From NCBI GenBank assembly GCA_963725215.1, contig CAVRXQ010000002.1, positions 1 through 64,000 on the forward strand: a stretch of DNA of 64,000 nucleotides, read 5' to 3'. The position numbers were made by a program, and so were the translations under genes. Shown here piece after piece: positions 50,815-58,502 of the stretch. Each line of letters opens with the position of its first letter. Position 1 is the first letter of the stretch. Under the pieces are notes generated by a model. The model did not search any database, was not told the DNA's origin, and worked only from the letters and a program-made list of their open reading frames with translations. Source of the stretch: CAVRXQ01 sp963725215. GTDB lineage: Bacteria > Actinomycetota > Acidimicrobiia > Acidimicrobiales > Bog-793.

Positions 50815-52929
50815 ATGACAAACCGAGTGCGCGACGCGTTCCTCACCCGCCGCGACTTTCCTTTGGACCCCTTCCAAAAGCGCGCCTTCGACTTGTTGGA
50901 CGAGGGTAAATCAATCCTCGTCGCCGCGCCGACCGGATCGGGAAAGACGCTCATCGCCGAGTACGCGGTCGAACGAGCACTCGCTGATGGTGCCCGTGCG
51001 ATCTACACGACGCCGCTCAAAGCGCTCTCGAACCAGAAGTACAGCGACTTTGCGGCGGCATACGGATACAACCGCGTCGGGCTTCTAACTGGGGACGTCT
51101 CCCGTAACGGCGACGCAGACGTCGTCGTCATGACGACCGAAGTCCTGCGCAACATGATCTACGCCCAGTCTCCGGGACTCGATCGCCTGCGATGCGTCGT
51201 CCTCGACGAGGTGCACTACTTGGAGGACCGCTACCGCGGGGCGGTCTGGGAGGAGATCATCCTTTCGGCGCCGCCGTCGGTCACTTTGGTCTGTCTGTCG
51301 GCGACGGTCTCGAACGCGGAGGAACTCGCGGGGTGGATCGAAAACGTGCGCGGATCGACGGCCCACGTCATCGAGGAGCACCGACCGGTCGAGCTCAGGA
51401 ATCTCTACGTCGCCGGGATCCGCCAGACGCGCGAGCTCGCCGTCTTGTCGACTTTCGTCGACGGATTGCCGAACAAAGAGGCGATCGTCCTCGACGACCG
51501 CTCGCGTCCACGACGCGTGCTGCGGCCGAATACGACCCCGTCCGGCCTGCGGCGCAGCCCGCACCCAGGACCTCGTTCGCCGCTTTACCGGCCGCGTCGT
51601 TACGAAGTCGTCGAGCGTTTCGCCGACGACGACCTTTTGCCCGCGATCTACTTCGTCTTTTCTCGGGCTGGATGCGAGGACGCGGTGCGCCAGTGCCGAG
51701 AGGCAGGGCTCAGGCTCACGACGCCGGACGAACGCCGCCAGATCCGCGGGATCGCAGAAAATCATGTCGAGGCGCTCTCCGACGACGACCTGCGGGTCCT
51801 CGGCTACGGGCGATTCCTCGAGGGCCTCGAGGCCGGCTTCGCCGCTCACCACGCGGGGCTCGTGCCGGCGTTCAGAGAAGCCGTCGAGGAGCTCTTCTCC
51901 GCCGCCCTCGTCAAGGTGGTCTTCGCCACAGAGACGCTGGCGCTCGGTATCAACATGCCGGCGCGCTCGGTGATCATCGAGTCGCTATCGAAGTTCTCGG
52001 GCGCCGGCCACGAAGACCTCTCGGCGGGCAACTACACCCAGCTCACCGGGCGCGCCGGACGGCGGGGGATCGATCCCGTCGGCTACGCCGCGGTGCTGTG
52101 GTCGCCCTATCACGACTTCAACGAGGTCGCCGCGCTGGCGAGCGCCCGCAGCCAGGCGCTGAGATCGTCGTTCCGCCCGACTTACAACATGGCGGTCAAC
52201 CTCGTGCGGCGGTACCGGAGTGACGAGGCGTACCGGCTCGTGCGTTCGAGCTTCGCCCAGTACTTGAGCGATGCGCCGTTGACCCGCCAACTCGACGCCG
52301 TCGTCTCGCTGTTGGAGGACCGTGGGTACCTCGAGGGGTGGGAAACAACCTCGGCGGGGGAGCGGCTCGCCGGGCTGTACCACGACTGCGATCTCTTGGT
52401 TGCCGAGGCGATCGGCTCGGGTCTTTTGGGCGGGCTCGATGCGCCGAGCCTCGCGGCGCTCGTCTCACTGTTCACCTTCGAGGCACGTCGGCACGTGAGT
52501 ACGCAGAACCTTCCGAGCGCCCGCCTCGCAAAGCGCGCCGAGGAGATCGTCGCGCTCTCAGAGGGCCTCCACCACGACGAACACGCCCGCAGGATCCCGA
52601 AGACAAGAGACGTCGACGCCGGGTTTGCTCGCTTCGCCTTCGAGTGGGCGAAGGGTGCCGAGCTGCGACATCTGCTCGCGGCGCCGCGGGAAGGAACCGT
52701 ACGCGGGCGCAACGAACAGCTGTCGGGAGGCGACTTCGTCCGCAACGTGAAACAGCTCATCGACTTATTGCGCCAGATCGCCACGACCGAACACGGTTCC
52801 CGCCTCGGCACCGTCGCCCAGCGAGCCGTTGACCAGCTCGAACGCGGCATCGTCGCGAGCTCGGTCCCGCCTGAGCCCGATGAAGAGGGGTCCTTGGCGG
52901 TCCACGAACCACACGGCGTCGTCCCGTAG
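50815..52929 (+). CDS. helY: DEAD/DEAH-box RNA helicase, HelY/Ski2-like
   Basis: 704 residues. Superfamily 2 helicase with FQKRAFDLLDEG, motif I APTGSGKT, motif II LDEVHYLEDRYRG, motif III SATVSNAEELAGW, and motif VI QLTGRAGRRGID. The Ski2-type C-terminal domains are present but the protein is shorter than mycobacterial HelY (about 900). The region around residues 230-265 is arginine/proline-rich, atypical of the family linker. It probably acts in RNA processing. ATG 50815 is used. Confidence 0.88.
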   Translation: MTNRVRDAFLTRRDFPLDPFQKRAFDLLDEGKSILVAAPTGSGKTLIAEYAVERALADGARAIYTTPLKALSNQKYSDFAAAYGYNRVGLLTGDVSRNGDADVVVMTTEVLRNMIYAQSPGLDRLRCVVLDEVHYLEDRYRGAVWEEIILSAPPSVTLVCLSATVSNAEELAGWIENVRGSTAHVIEEHRPVELRNLYVAGIRQTRELAVLSTFVDGLPNKEAIVLDDRSRPRRVLRPNTTPSGLRRSPHPGPRSPLYRPRRYEVVERFADDDLLPAIYFVFSRAGCEDAVRQCREAGLRLTTPDERRQIRGIAENHVEALSDDDLRVLGYGRFLEGLEAGFAAHHAGLVPAFREAVEELFSAALVKVVFATETLALGINMPARSVIIESLSKFSGAGHEDLSAGNYTQLTGRAGRRGIDPVGYAAVLWSPYHDFNEVAALASARSQALRSSFRPTYNMAVNLVRRYRSDEAYRLVRSSFAQYLSDAPLTRQLDAVVSLLEDRGYLEGWETTSAGERLAGLYHDCDLLVAEAIGSGLLGGLDAPSLAALVSLFTFEARRHVSTQNLPSARLAKRAEEIVALSEGLHHDEHARRIPKTRDVDAGFARFAFEWAKGAELRHLLAAPREGTVRGRNEQLSGGDFVRNVKQLIDLLRQIATTEHGSRLGTVAQRAVDQLERGIVASSVPPEPDEEGSLAVHEPHGVVP

Positions 52930-52941
52930 TCTTCCCTGGGC

Positions 52942-54612
52942 ATGACGCCCTACGCGAGCGAGCACTACACCCAAGACGAGCGTGACATCCTCCGCCGTTA
53001 CGTCACGAACCTCGACGGGCCGGTCTTCGCGCTCGTCAACCTTCCCGAGGTCGTGCGCGGCGCGTTGTTCGCTCGCTACTCGCGATCGGCGAAAAGTCTC
53101 CGTCGGCTCTTTCTCGACGAATTCGTCGGGGACTTGGACATCTCGGGCGACGTCACCCTCGACGCGACGGTGGGGCTAAAGCGCGCCGAGGAGCTTTACC
53201 GGAGGATCTTCTTCGAGTACGGCGACGACTCGGTGGCGCAACTCGGCGGGGTGCACCTCGCTTGCGAGCAAGCCTCGAACGTGTTGACGAAGGTCCTCGA
53301 GTGGGGACGCCTGATGTCATACCTCGAGCAGTCGACGCGCTACATCCCTTACGACACGCGACTTTCCTCAGGGCGGTACCGCTACTACCGCGACGCCGAG
53401 GTGCTCGATTCACCGCTCGGGGCGCGCTACGTCGGCGACATGGACCGGATGTTCGACACCTATGGCTCGCTGTTGCCGAAGCTGCAGAGTCACATCGCCC
53501 GCGAGACGCCGAACGACGGCTCGGTCGGCGACTTCGCCTACCGCCAGTCGGTGCGCGCCCGGGCGCTCGACGCGCTGCGCGGGCTTCTGCCCGCCGCGAC
53601 GCTGTCTAACGTCGGCATCTACGGCTCGGGACAGTCCTACGAGCAGCTGTGCCTGAAGATGCGGGCACATCCGCTCCCGGAGGTGCGCTCCTATGGCGAG
53701 CGAGTCCTCGCCGAGCTGCAAAAGGTGATCCCCTCGTTCCTCGTGCGCGTCGAGCGTCCCGAGCGCGGCGGCGAGTGGGTCGAATACATCTCCTCGCGCC
53801 GCGAGGAGATGGACGCGCTCTCGGCGCGTCTGTTCGGCTCCGACCCACCAGAGGGCGACGCCGTGAGCGGGGAGGCACAAGTGCGCCTCGTCGATTTCGA
53901 CCCGCTCGGCGAGGACAAGGTCGTCGCGGCGATGTGCTTCCCACACACCGAGCTTTCCGAGGCGCAGCTCGTCGAGCGCGTGTCGCGCCTTTCGACAACT
54001 GAGCGGCAGGCGATCTTGCGGGCCTACGTCGGCGAACGGAAGAACCGCCGCCACCGGCCCGGGCGGGCGCTCGAACGCACGGAGTACCGCTTCGAGATCG
54101 TCTCGGACTACGGGGCGTTCCGCGACCTCCAGCGCCACCGGATGCTGACGATCGAGTGGCAGCCGCTCTCGACGACGCTCGGTTACTCGGTGCCCGCGCT
54201 CCTCGAGGAGTCGGGGCTCGCCGGCGCTTTCGCCGAGTCGCTCGAGCGATCCCGTGAGCTCCACGAGGCCCTCCTAGAGACGCTTCCTTCGCAAGCGGTG
54301 TACGCCGTCGCGCTGGCGTTCAAGATTCGCTACGTCCTGCAGCTGAACGCCCGCGAGGCGATGCACCTGATCGAGTTGCGTTCGAGCGCCCAGGGTCATC
54401 CGGTGTATCGGAAAATCGCCCAAGAGATGCACCGTCAGATCGCGGAAGTCGCCGGCCACCGATCGATCGCCGAGATGATGGTCCACGCCGACCACGACGA
54501 TGTCGGACTAGGCCGTCTCCGTGCCGAGGGGCGCGCCGAGGAACGGCGGAGCGCCAACGGGCCGGACCAAGACGGCGAAACCCGCCCAAGGGGAGGCTCC
54601 GTCTCACTCTGA
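52942..54612 (+). CDS. tandem ThyX-like protein with two divergent half-sites
   Basis: 556 residues, about twice a normal ThyX (flavin-dependent thymidylate synthase). The first half keeps the end of the ThyX motif (MSYLEQSTRYIPY) but reads EWGR where RHR is expected. The second half keeps QRHR but reads MLTIEWQPLSTTLGY where S-x4-S-x-RY is expected. So neither half has the complete RHRxxSxxxxSxRY motif. The C-terminal 45 residues are charged and disordered. It may be a composite enzyme or a non-canonical relative. ATG 52942 lies 12 nt after helY; TAGTCT at 52927-52932 is a possible -10 box for a leaderless transcript. Confidence 0.75.
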   Translation: MTPYASEHYTQDERDILRRYVTNLDGPVFALVNLPEVVRGALFARYSRSAKSLRRLFLDEFVGDLDISGDVTLDATVGLKRAEELYRRIFFEYGDDSVAQLGGVHLACEQASNVLTKVLEWGRLMSYLEQSTRYIPYDTRLSSGRYRYYRDAEVLDSPLGARYVGDMDRMFDTYGSLLPKLQSHIARETPNDGSVGDFAYRQSVRARALDALRGLLPAATLSNVGIYGSGQSYEQLCLKMRAHPLPEVRSYGERVLAELQKVIPSFLVRVERPERGGEWVEYISSRREEMDALSARLFGSDPPEGDAVSGEAQVRLVDFDPLGEDKVVAAMCFPHTELSEAQLVERVSRLSTTERQAILRAYVGERKNRRHRPGRALERTEYRFEIVSDYGAFRDLQRHRMLTIEWQPLSTTLGYSVPALLEESGLAGAFAESLERSRELHEALLETLPSQAVYAVALAFKIRYVLQLNAREAMHLIELRSSAQGHPVYRKIAQEMHRQIAEVAGHRSIAEMMVHADHDDVGLGRLRAEGRAEERRSANGPDQDGETRPRGGSVSL

Positions 54613-54915
54613 ACGCCCACCAGCGGGCTGAATTTCTCCTTGACTCGGGGTTGCCGGGGTGCAGAATTGACAGGTCCCGCGAGTCAGGCGCCGGTTCGGG
54701 AGCCTCCGTCAGTCGCTCCAGGTCGTCTAGGGCGGGGCAGTTGCACAGGACAGCGGTCCAGGGGGCTGAGTAGACAACGTCACTCGCCCCGAGGCGAGCC
54801 GTGCTCGGGCGGGCACGGAAGACGGCGCCAAAGGTTCCCTGGACCGCCTCTCCCTTCTCGCTGACTGACGCTCCGATTCCCGCTCAGAGAGGGAATTTGC
54901 GCGCCTCAAGAGGGG
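54613..54915. other. intergenic region without a supported gene
   Basis: About 300 nt between the ThyX-like gene and the DUF4193 promoter. Two TTGAC-like hexamers lie near 54650 and 54677. I see no tRNA, RNase P, SRP or tmRNA signature. The small open frames look like shadows. Confidence 0.4.
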
Positions 54916-54943
54916 TTGTAGGCGCGCAGATGTGCCGTATAGT
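54916..54943 (+). promoter_or_regulatory. promoter of the DUF4193-type gene
   Basis: TTGTAG (54916-54921) and TATAGT (54938-54943) spaced by 16 nt form the best sigma-70-type promoter in the window. It precedes the 55002 start by 58 nt. The leader then contains gggaggg as a ribosome site. Confidence 0.6.
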
Positions 54944-55001
54944 GACCGGGCCCAGACCCCCCGCGGACTGACGCCGTCGCGAAAGCGACGAGGGAGGGAA
55001 A

Positions 55002-55517
55002 TTGGCACACGGGATCGAGGACGTAATGGCGAGCGACGTTGGGGCAGAAGTCGACACCGAAGCCGCCCCCGAAGAACCCGAAGAGCCTGAGGACGAAGAG
55101 CTTCTCGAAGAAGAGGGCCTCGAGATCGACGACCTTGTCGCAGAGGACCTCGTCGACGAAGACGAGATCGAAGCGACCGCCGAGGTCGAAGAGGAAGAAG
55201 CTGAAGACGACACCGCTAAGGCGAGCGCGGCCATCGTCGAGGAACCTCTCACCGAGATCGAAGACGACGAAGACGAGTTGGACGACGATGACGTCGAAGC
55301 GAGTCTCGACGTCATCTTGAAAGAACGACTCGTCGTCGCGGACGAGACAGAAGACGAGGACGACGCCGAGCCGACCGATGCGGAAGACCGCGCCGACGGC
55401 GCGACGCGCGTTTTGCCGAAACAGCCCGGGGAGTTCGTCTGCCAATCGTGCTTCTTGGTGAAGAGCCAGACCCAGCTCGCCGACCGGCGTCGCAAGCTCT
55501 GTCGGGATTGTGTCTGA
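55002..55517 (+). CDS. DUF4193-like protein with acidic N-terminus and C-terminal zinc knuckle
   Basis: 171 residues. The last 35 residues match the DUF4193 end: RVLPKQPGEFVCQSCFLVKSQ followed by KLCRDC, a CxxC...CxxC zinc ribbon. The rest, about 120 residues, is mostly Glu and Asp, more acidic and longer than the family members I know. Function is unknown; a role in RNA polymerase or nucleic-acid mimicry can only be guessed. TTG 55002 follows gggaggg; ATG 55026 is an alternative. Overlaps the next gene by 1 nt. Confidence 0.8.
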   Translation: MAHGIEDVMASDVGAEVDTEAAPEEPEEPEDEELLEEEGLEIDDLVAEDLVDEDEIEATAEVEEEEAEDDTAKASAAIVEEPLTEIEDDEDELDDDDVEASLDVILKERLVVADETEDEDDAEPTDAEDRADGATRVLPKQPGEFVCQSCFLVKSQTQLADRRRKLCRDCV

Positions 55518-55975
55518 TGGCTGACGACCAGAGTCCAAAAGACCGCGCGAAGCGGCTCGCAGACGAGCTTGTCGATCTCGCCATCTATGCGCCGTTGGGC
55601 GCGGTGGCGACTCTCGCCGACGAGCTCCCCGAGCTCGTCCGTCGTGGCCGCGACCGCTTCGGTGGCCAGGTCCGCCTGGCTCAGATGTTCGGAAAGATCG
55701 CCGCCGATTCGGCGAAGCGACAAGCCGAGGGCTTCGTGCGCGGACGGTCCGGGCCGACGCCATCGAAGACAGCCGGCGACGCACAGAGTTCACCGACCGA
55801 GCGCCCGCCATTCGCCGGCTATGACGGCCTTGTGGCGACCGAGGTCATCTCGCGCCTCGAACACTTGGCACCCGAAGCGCTTCGTGCTCTGCGCGCGTAC
55901 GAGCAGGCCCATCGCAACCGACGTACCGTGCTCGGCCGAATCGCACAGTTACTGGCGAACAAGCCGAAGAACTAG
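55517..55975 (+). CDS. helical protein of unknown function
   Basis: 152 residues. A helical N-terminal half (RAKRLADELVDLAIYAPLGAVATLADEL) looks like a small actinobacterial hypothetical family. It is followed by a serine/proline linker and a second helical part (VATEVISRLEHLAPEALRALRAYEQ) that resembles the lipid droplet/ribosome-binding type helices but is not assigned. ATG 55517 overlaps the preceding stop (TGATG), so translation is coupled to the DUF4193-like protein. Confidence 0.65.
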   Translation: MADDQSPKDRAKRLADELVDLAIYAPLGAVATLADELPELVRRGRDRFGGQVRLAQMFGKIAADSAKRQAEGFVRGRSGPTPSKTAGDAQSSPTERPPFAGYDGLVATEVISRLEHLAPEALRALRAYEQAHRNRRTVLGRIAQLLANKPKN

Positions 55976-55978
55976 ACG

Positions 55979-56461
55979 GTGCAGGCCGACGGCGAGTCCG
56001 CTCGGCGCGCGCGGATCTCGGACGGGCGCGACATCGTTCGCCTCGCAAAGGACTATTTCTCCGTACTGCAAAGTGCGCGCGGCGGGAGCGCTCTCATCCC
56101 GCGGGTGCGCTCACTCGTCGAAGTCGACGCCGTCGAGAAAGCAATCATGGCGACAGGAAACGCGCTCGTCGTCGGACTGTATGAAGGCGTCGTCGCAGGA
56201 TTCGCCTACGCGATCGTCGTCGACGACGCGAGCGGGACGCCTCGTGTCGAGGTCGAGTCGATGTACATCGATCCGCCGCTGCGGCGAGTCGGCGTCGGAG
56301 AGGCGATGATCGGCGAGGTCGCGCGCTTCGCACACGACAGCGGCGCGGACTCGATCGACGTGATCGCACTCCCCGGCGACGGCGCCACGAAATCGTTCCT
56401 CGAGGCGTCCGGATTCCGGGCGCGTCTCCTCGTGATGCACCGCTCGGAGAAGCGTTCTTGA
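55979..56461 (+). CDS. GNAT family N-acetyltransferase
   Basis: 160 residues. Acetyl-CoA-binding motif A is VESMYIDPPLRRVGVGEAMI, with the R-x-x-G-x-G loop as RRVGVG. A C-terminal segment GATKSFLEASGFRAR completes the fold. The acceptor is unknown. GTG 55979 is 3 nt after the preceding stop, and its end overlaps the Nudix gene by 4 nt. Confidence 0.88.
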   Translation: MQADGESARRARISDGRDIVRLAKDYFSVLQSARGGSALIPRVRSLVEVDAVEKAIMATGNALVVGLYEGVVAGFAYAIVVDDASGTPRVEVESMYIDPPLRRVGVGEAMIGEVARFAHDSGADSIDVIALPGDGATKSFLEASGFRARLLVMHRSEKRS

Positions 56462-56877
56462 GCGAGAAAGATCCGACGCCGGTGCTCTGCGTCGGCGTCG
56501 TCGACGTCGAAGAAGGGGAGCTGTTGCTCGTCCGACGGCGCGATCCTCCGTCTGTTGGTCGGTGGACGCTTCCTGGGGGCCGGGTCGAGAGCGGTGAGTC
56601 GCTCCGTCAGGCCGCCCAACGAGAGGCGCAGGAGGAGACGGGGCTCGATCTCGAGATCGGCGAGTTGATTGGCACCGCCGAGATCGACGCGGGCTCCGAG
56701 CGGTTCGTCGTCTGCGACTTCAACGCGCGACGACGCGATCACAACGCTTTGCCGACGCCGGGTGACGACGCTCTCGATGCCCGCTTCGTCGCGCTTGAGG
56801 ACGTGCCGGGACTAGACCTCGTCGACGGAGTCGGATTGTGGCTCGTCGACCACGGTGTCTTGGGTCAGCTCGGCTGA
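56458..56877 (+). CDS. Nudix hydrolase
   Basis: 139 residues. The complete Nudix box is GGRVESGESLRQAAQREAQE followed by ETGLDL. It is preceded by LLLVRRRDPPSVGRWTLP, as in MutT/ADP-ribose pyrophosphatase-type enzymes. Substrate unknown. TTG 56458 overlaps the GNAT gene. Its last 66 nt overlap the convergent minus-strand gene. Confidence 0.92.
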   Translation: MSEKDPTPVLCVGVVDVEEGELLLVRRRDPPSVGRWTLPGGRVESGESLRQAAQREAQEETGLDLEIGELIGTAEIDAGSERFVVCDFNARRRDHNALPTPGDDALDARFVALEDVPGLDLVDGVGLWLVDHGVLGQLG

Positions 56878-58371
56878 AGGCTGCGATTCCGGCTCCTCGA
56901 CATGCGGCGCCTCGGGCTCTCGAACCTCTTCCGCCGTCTCTTCAACGCCGCGATCAGCAGTCGAATCCTCGAGAGGCTCCGTCGTCACGACCTCTACCGG
57001 AGCGTCATCGGACCGTGCGGTAGCTGAATCCGCGGCTTCGCCAGCTGCCCCGTTGTCCGTCTCCTTCGCCGGCTGTGGCGACGCCACCATCTTGTGCGGC
57101 TGGCGCCTGGGACGATCGGACGCCGGGCGCCGTACTGGCCGCGGGGGAGGAGGAAGGGCGAGACCGAGCATCGGCCCGAGCGCGGGGATTCGACCCGCCC
57201 ACGCCGCTGCGCTCTGTCGCAATGAACCCGATTCGTCGGCCGGCATCGCCGCAGGCTTGACCGACAGTCGGACGGGGGAAGCGGCAGCAGCCTCCAACAG
57301 CGCGAGCCACCTCTCGGGCGGCGCGGTCGCGTCGAGCGCCGTGCTAGCGGCGTCGGCGAGCGGCTTCGCCAGCGCCGAGGGGAGCCGGGCTCCCGCATCG
57401 GGGGCGCGGGCGGACAGACGCAACGCCTGGAGGACGCGCCCGCCCTCGAGCGCGTGAGTGATCTCGGTCTCCCAAGTTGTGCGGATCTTCGCAACGCGAG
57501 CCGAAAGTGCCTCTCGAAGGGTGCCGAGCATTTCCCTTCCGTGGTCGTCCCGCGGCGTCGCACCGACGACCGTCGCACGCAGATCACGGAGCGAGATCGA
57601 CTCGAGCTGCGCGACGGCGGCTTCGGCGCGATCGAGCCACGTGGCCCGACGCACGTCGGGCTGAAGTTGCTCTGCAAGCGCGATCATCGCGTCGCCACCG
57701 TGTCCGCCAGAGCCCCGCGCCTCGGCGACCGCACGACGAATCGCCGGCATCCCGGCGCGTGCGAGTTGCTCCGCGACGGCGCGTTCTTCGGGCGGAAGCG
57801 TCGCGAGGTACTCATCTCGATGTTTCGTGCCGGGAACAAAGCGTGCCGGGCGCGAGCGCTTCGGCTTCTCGGACGGGCGCTCTACGCGAACAGACGCTCT
57901 CCGCCGTTCCGTTCCCACCGACCCAGTGTCCGGACGCGGGGTCCGCACCCGCGCTGGGCGCTCGTGCCGGCGGGTATCAGGCACGCCCTCGGTTCGTGGG
58001 GGCCCCCCGGGCCGCCTGCGCCTGTCGTCTCCGGAAGGACGACGTCCTTCGCGCTCTGGGCGAGCGCGCCCCTCGCCGCGTCGACGGGAGATCAACTCCG
58101 TCGTCACCGATCCCGCACCGTCGGTCGGCGAGGCGAGGATCTCGAGGCGACCCTTCGGCTCGCTTCGCTCTCGAGACTGCAGCACCGAAACAATCGTGAT
58201 CCCGTCCAAGCCGAACGACGCTTCGACCTTCAGAACATCGCCGACCTTCGCGTCGTCCTCGAGCAGCTTTGCGTCGAGCGCGCCACGCGGTTCCTTCGCG
58301 CCAGCCGCGCGCCAAGTCCAGGTTCCGTCGTCGCGGACGGACGTCAATTCAATGTCGATGCGACGGGCCAT
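56812..58371 (-). CDS. large charged protein of unknown function, possibly nucleic-acid-associated
   Basis: 519 residues. N-terminal 75 residues look like a small beta domain (MARRIDIELTSVRDDGTWTW and VGDVLKVEASFGLDGITIVSV). Then about 100 arginine-rich residues, a helical middle (about 190-370; DEYLATLPPEERAVAEQLARAG), and a very acidic C-terminal tail. I recognise no catalytic motif. The charge pattern suggests binding to RNA or DNA, but that is inference. ATG 58371. It converges with the Nudix gene, overlapping it by 66 nt. Confidence 0.7.
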   Translation of the reverse strand: MARRIDIELTSVRDDGTWTWRAAGAKEPRGALDAKLLEDDAKVGDVLKVEASFGLDGITIVSVLQSRERSEPKGRLEILASPTDGAGSVTTELISRRRGEGRARPEREGRRPSGDDRRRRPGGPPRTEGVPDTRRHERPARVRTPRPDTGSVGTERRRASVRVERPSEKPKRSRPARFVPGTKHRDEYLATLPPEERAVAEQLARAGMPAIRRAVAEARGSGGHGGDAMIALAEQLQPDVRRATWLDRAEAAVAQLESISLRDLRATVVGATPRDDHGREMLGTLREALSARVAKIRTTWETEITHALEGGRVLQALRLSARAPDAGARLPSALAKPLADAASTALDATAPPERWLALLEAAAASPVRLSVKPAAMPADESGSLRQSAAAWAGRIPALGPMLGLALPPPPRPVRRPASDRPRRQPHKMVASPQPAKETDNGAAGEAADSATARSDDAPVEVVTTEPLEDSTADRGVEETAEEVREPEAPHVEEPESQPSAELTQDTVVDEPQSDSVDEV

Positions 58372-58502
58372 TCAGCAGCAAACCTACCTGCTCAACGCAC
58401 ACCCTGGAATCACCAGGCGATTCGCTCACACATTGATCACCGTTACGCTCGCGCCGCGTCCCATTCACAAACGGCTTGTGAAATGGACTTGAAGGATGGG
58501 GA

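Noticed and set aside
54613..54915. Possible structured RNA (tmRNA, RNase P or SRP RNA) because of a gggggctga stretch
   Set aside because: No matching 3' tRNA-like end, no GAGGAAAGTCC-type core and no SRP tetraloop motif were found.
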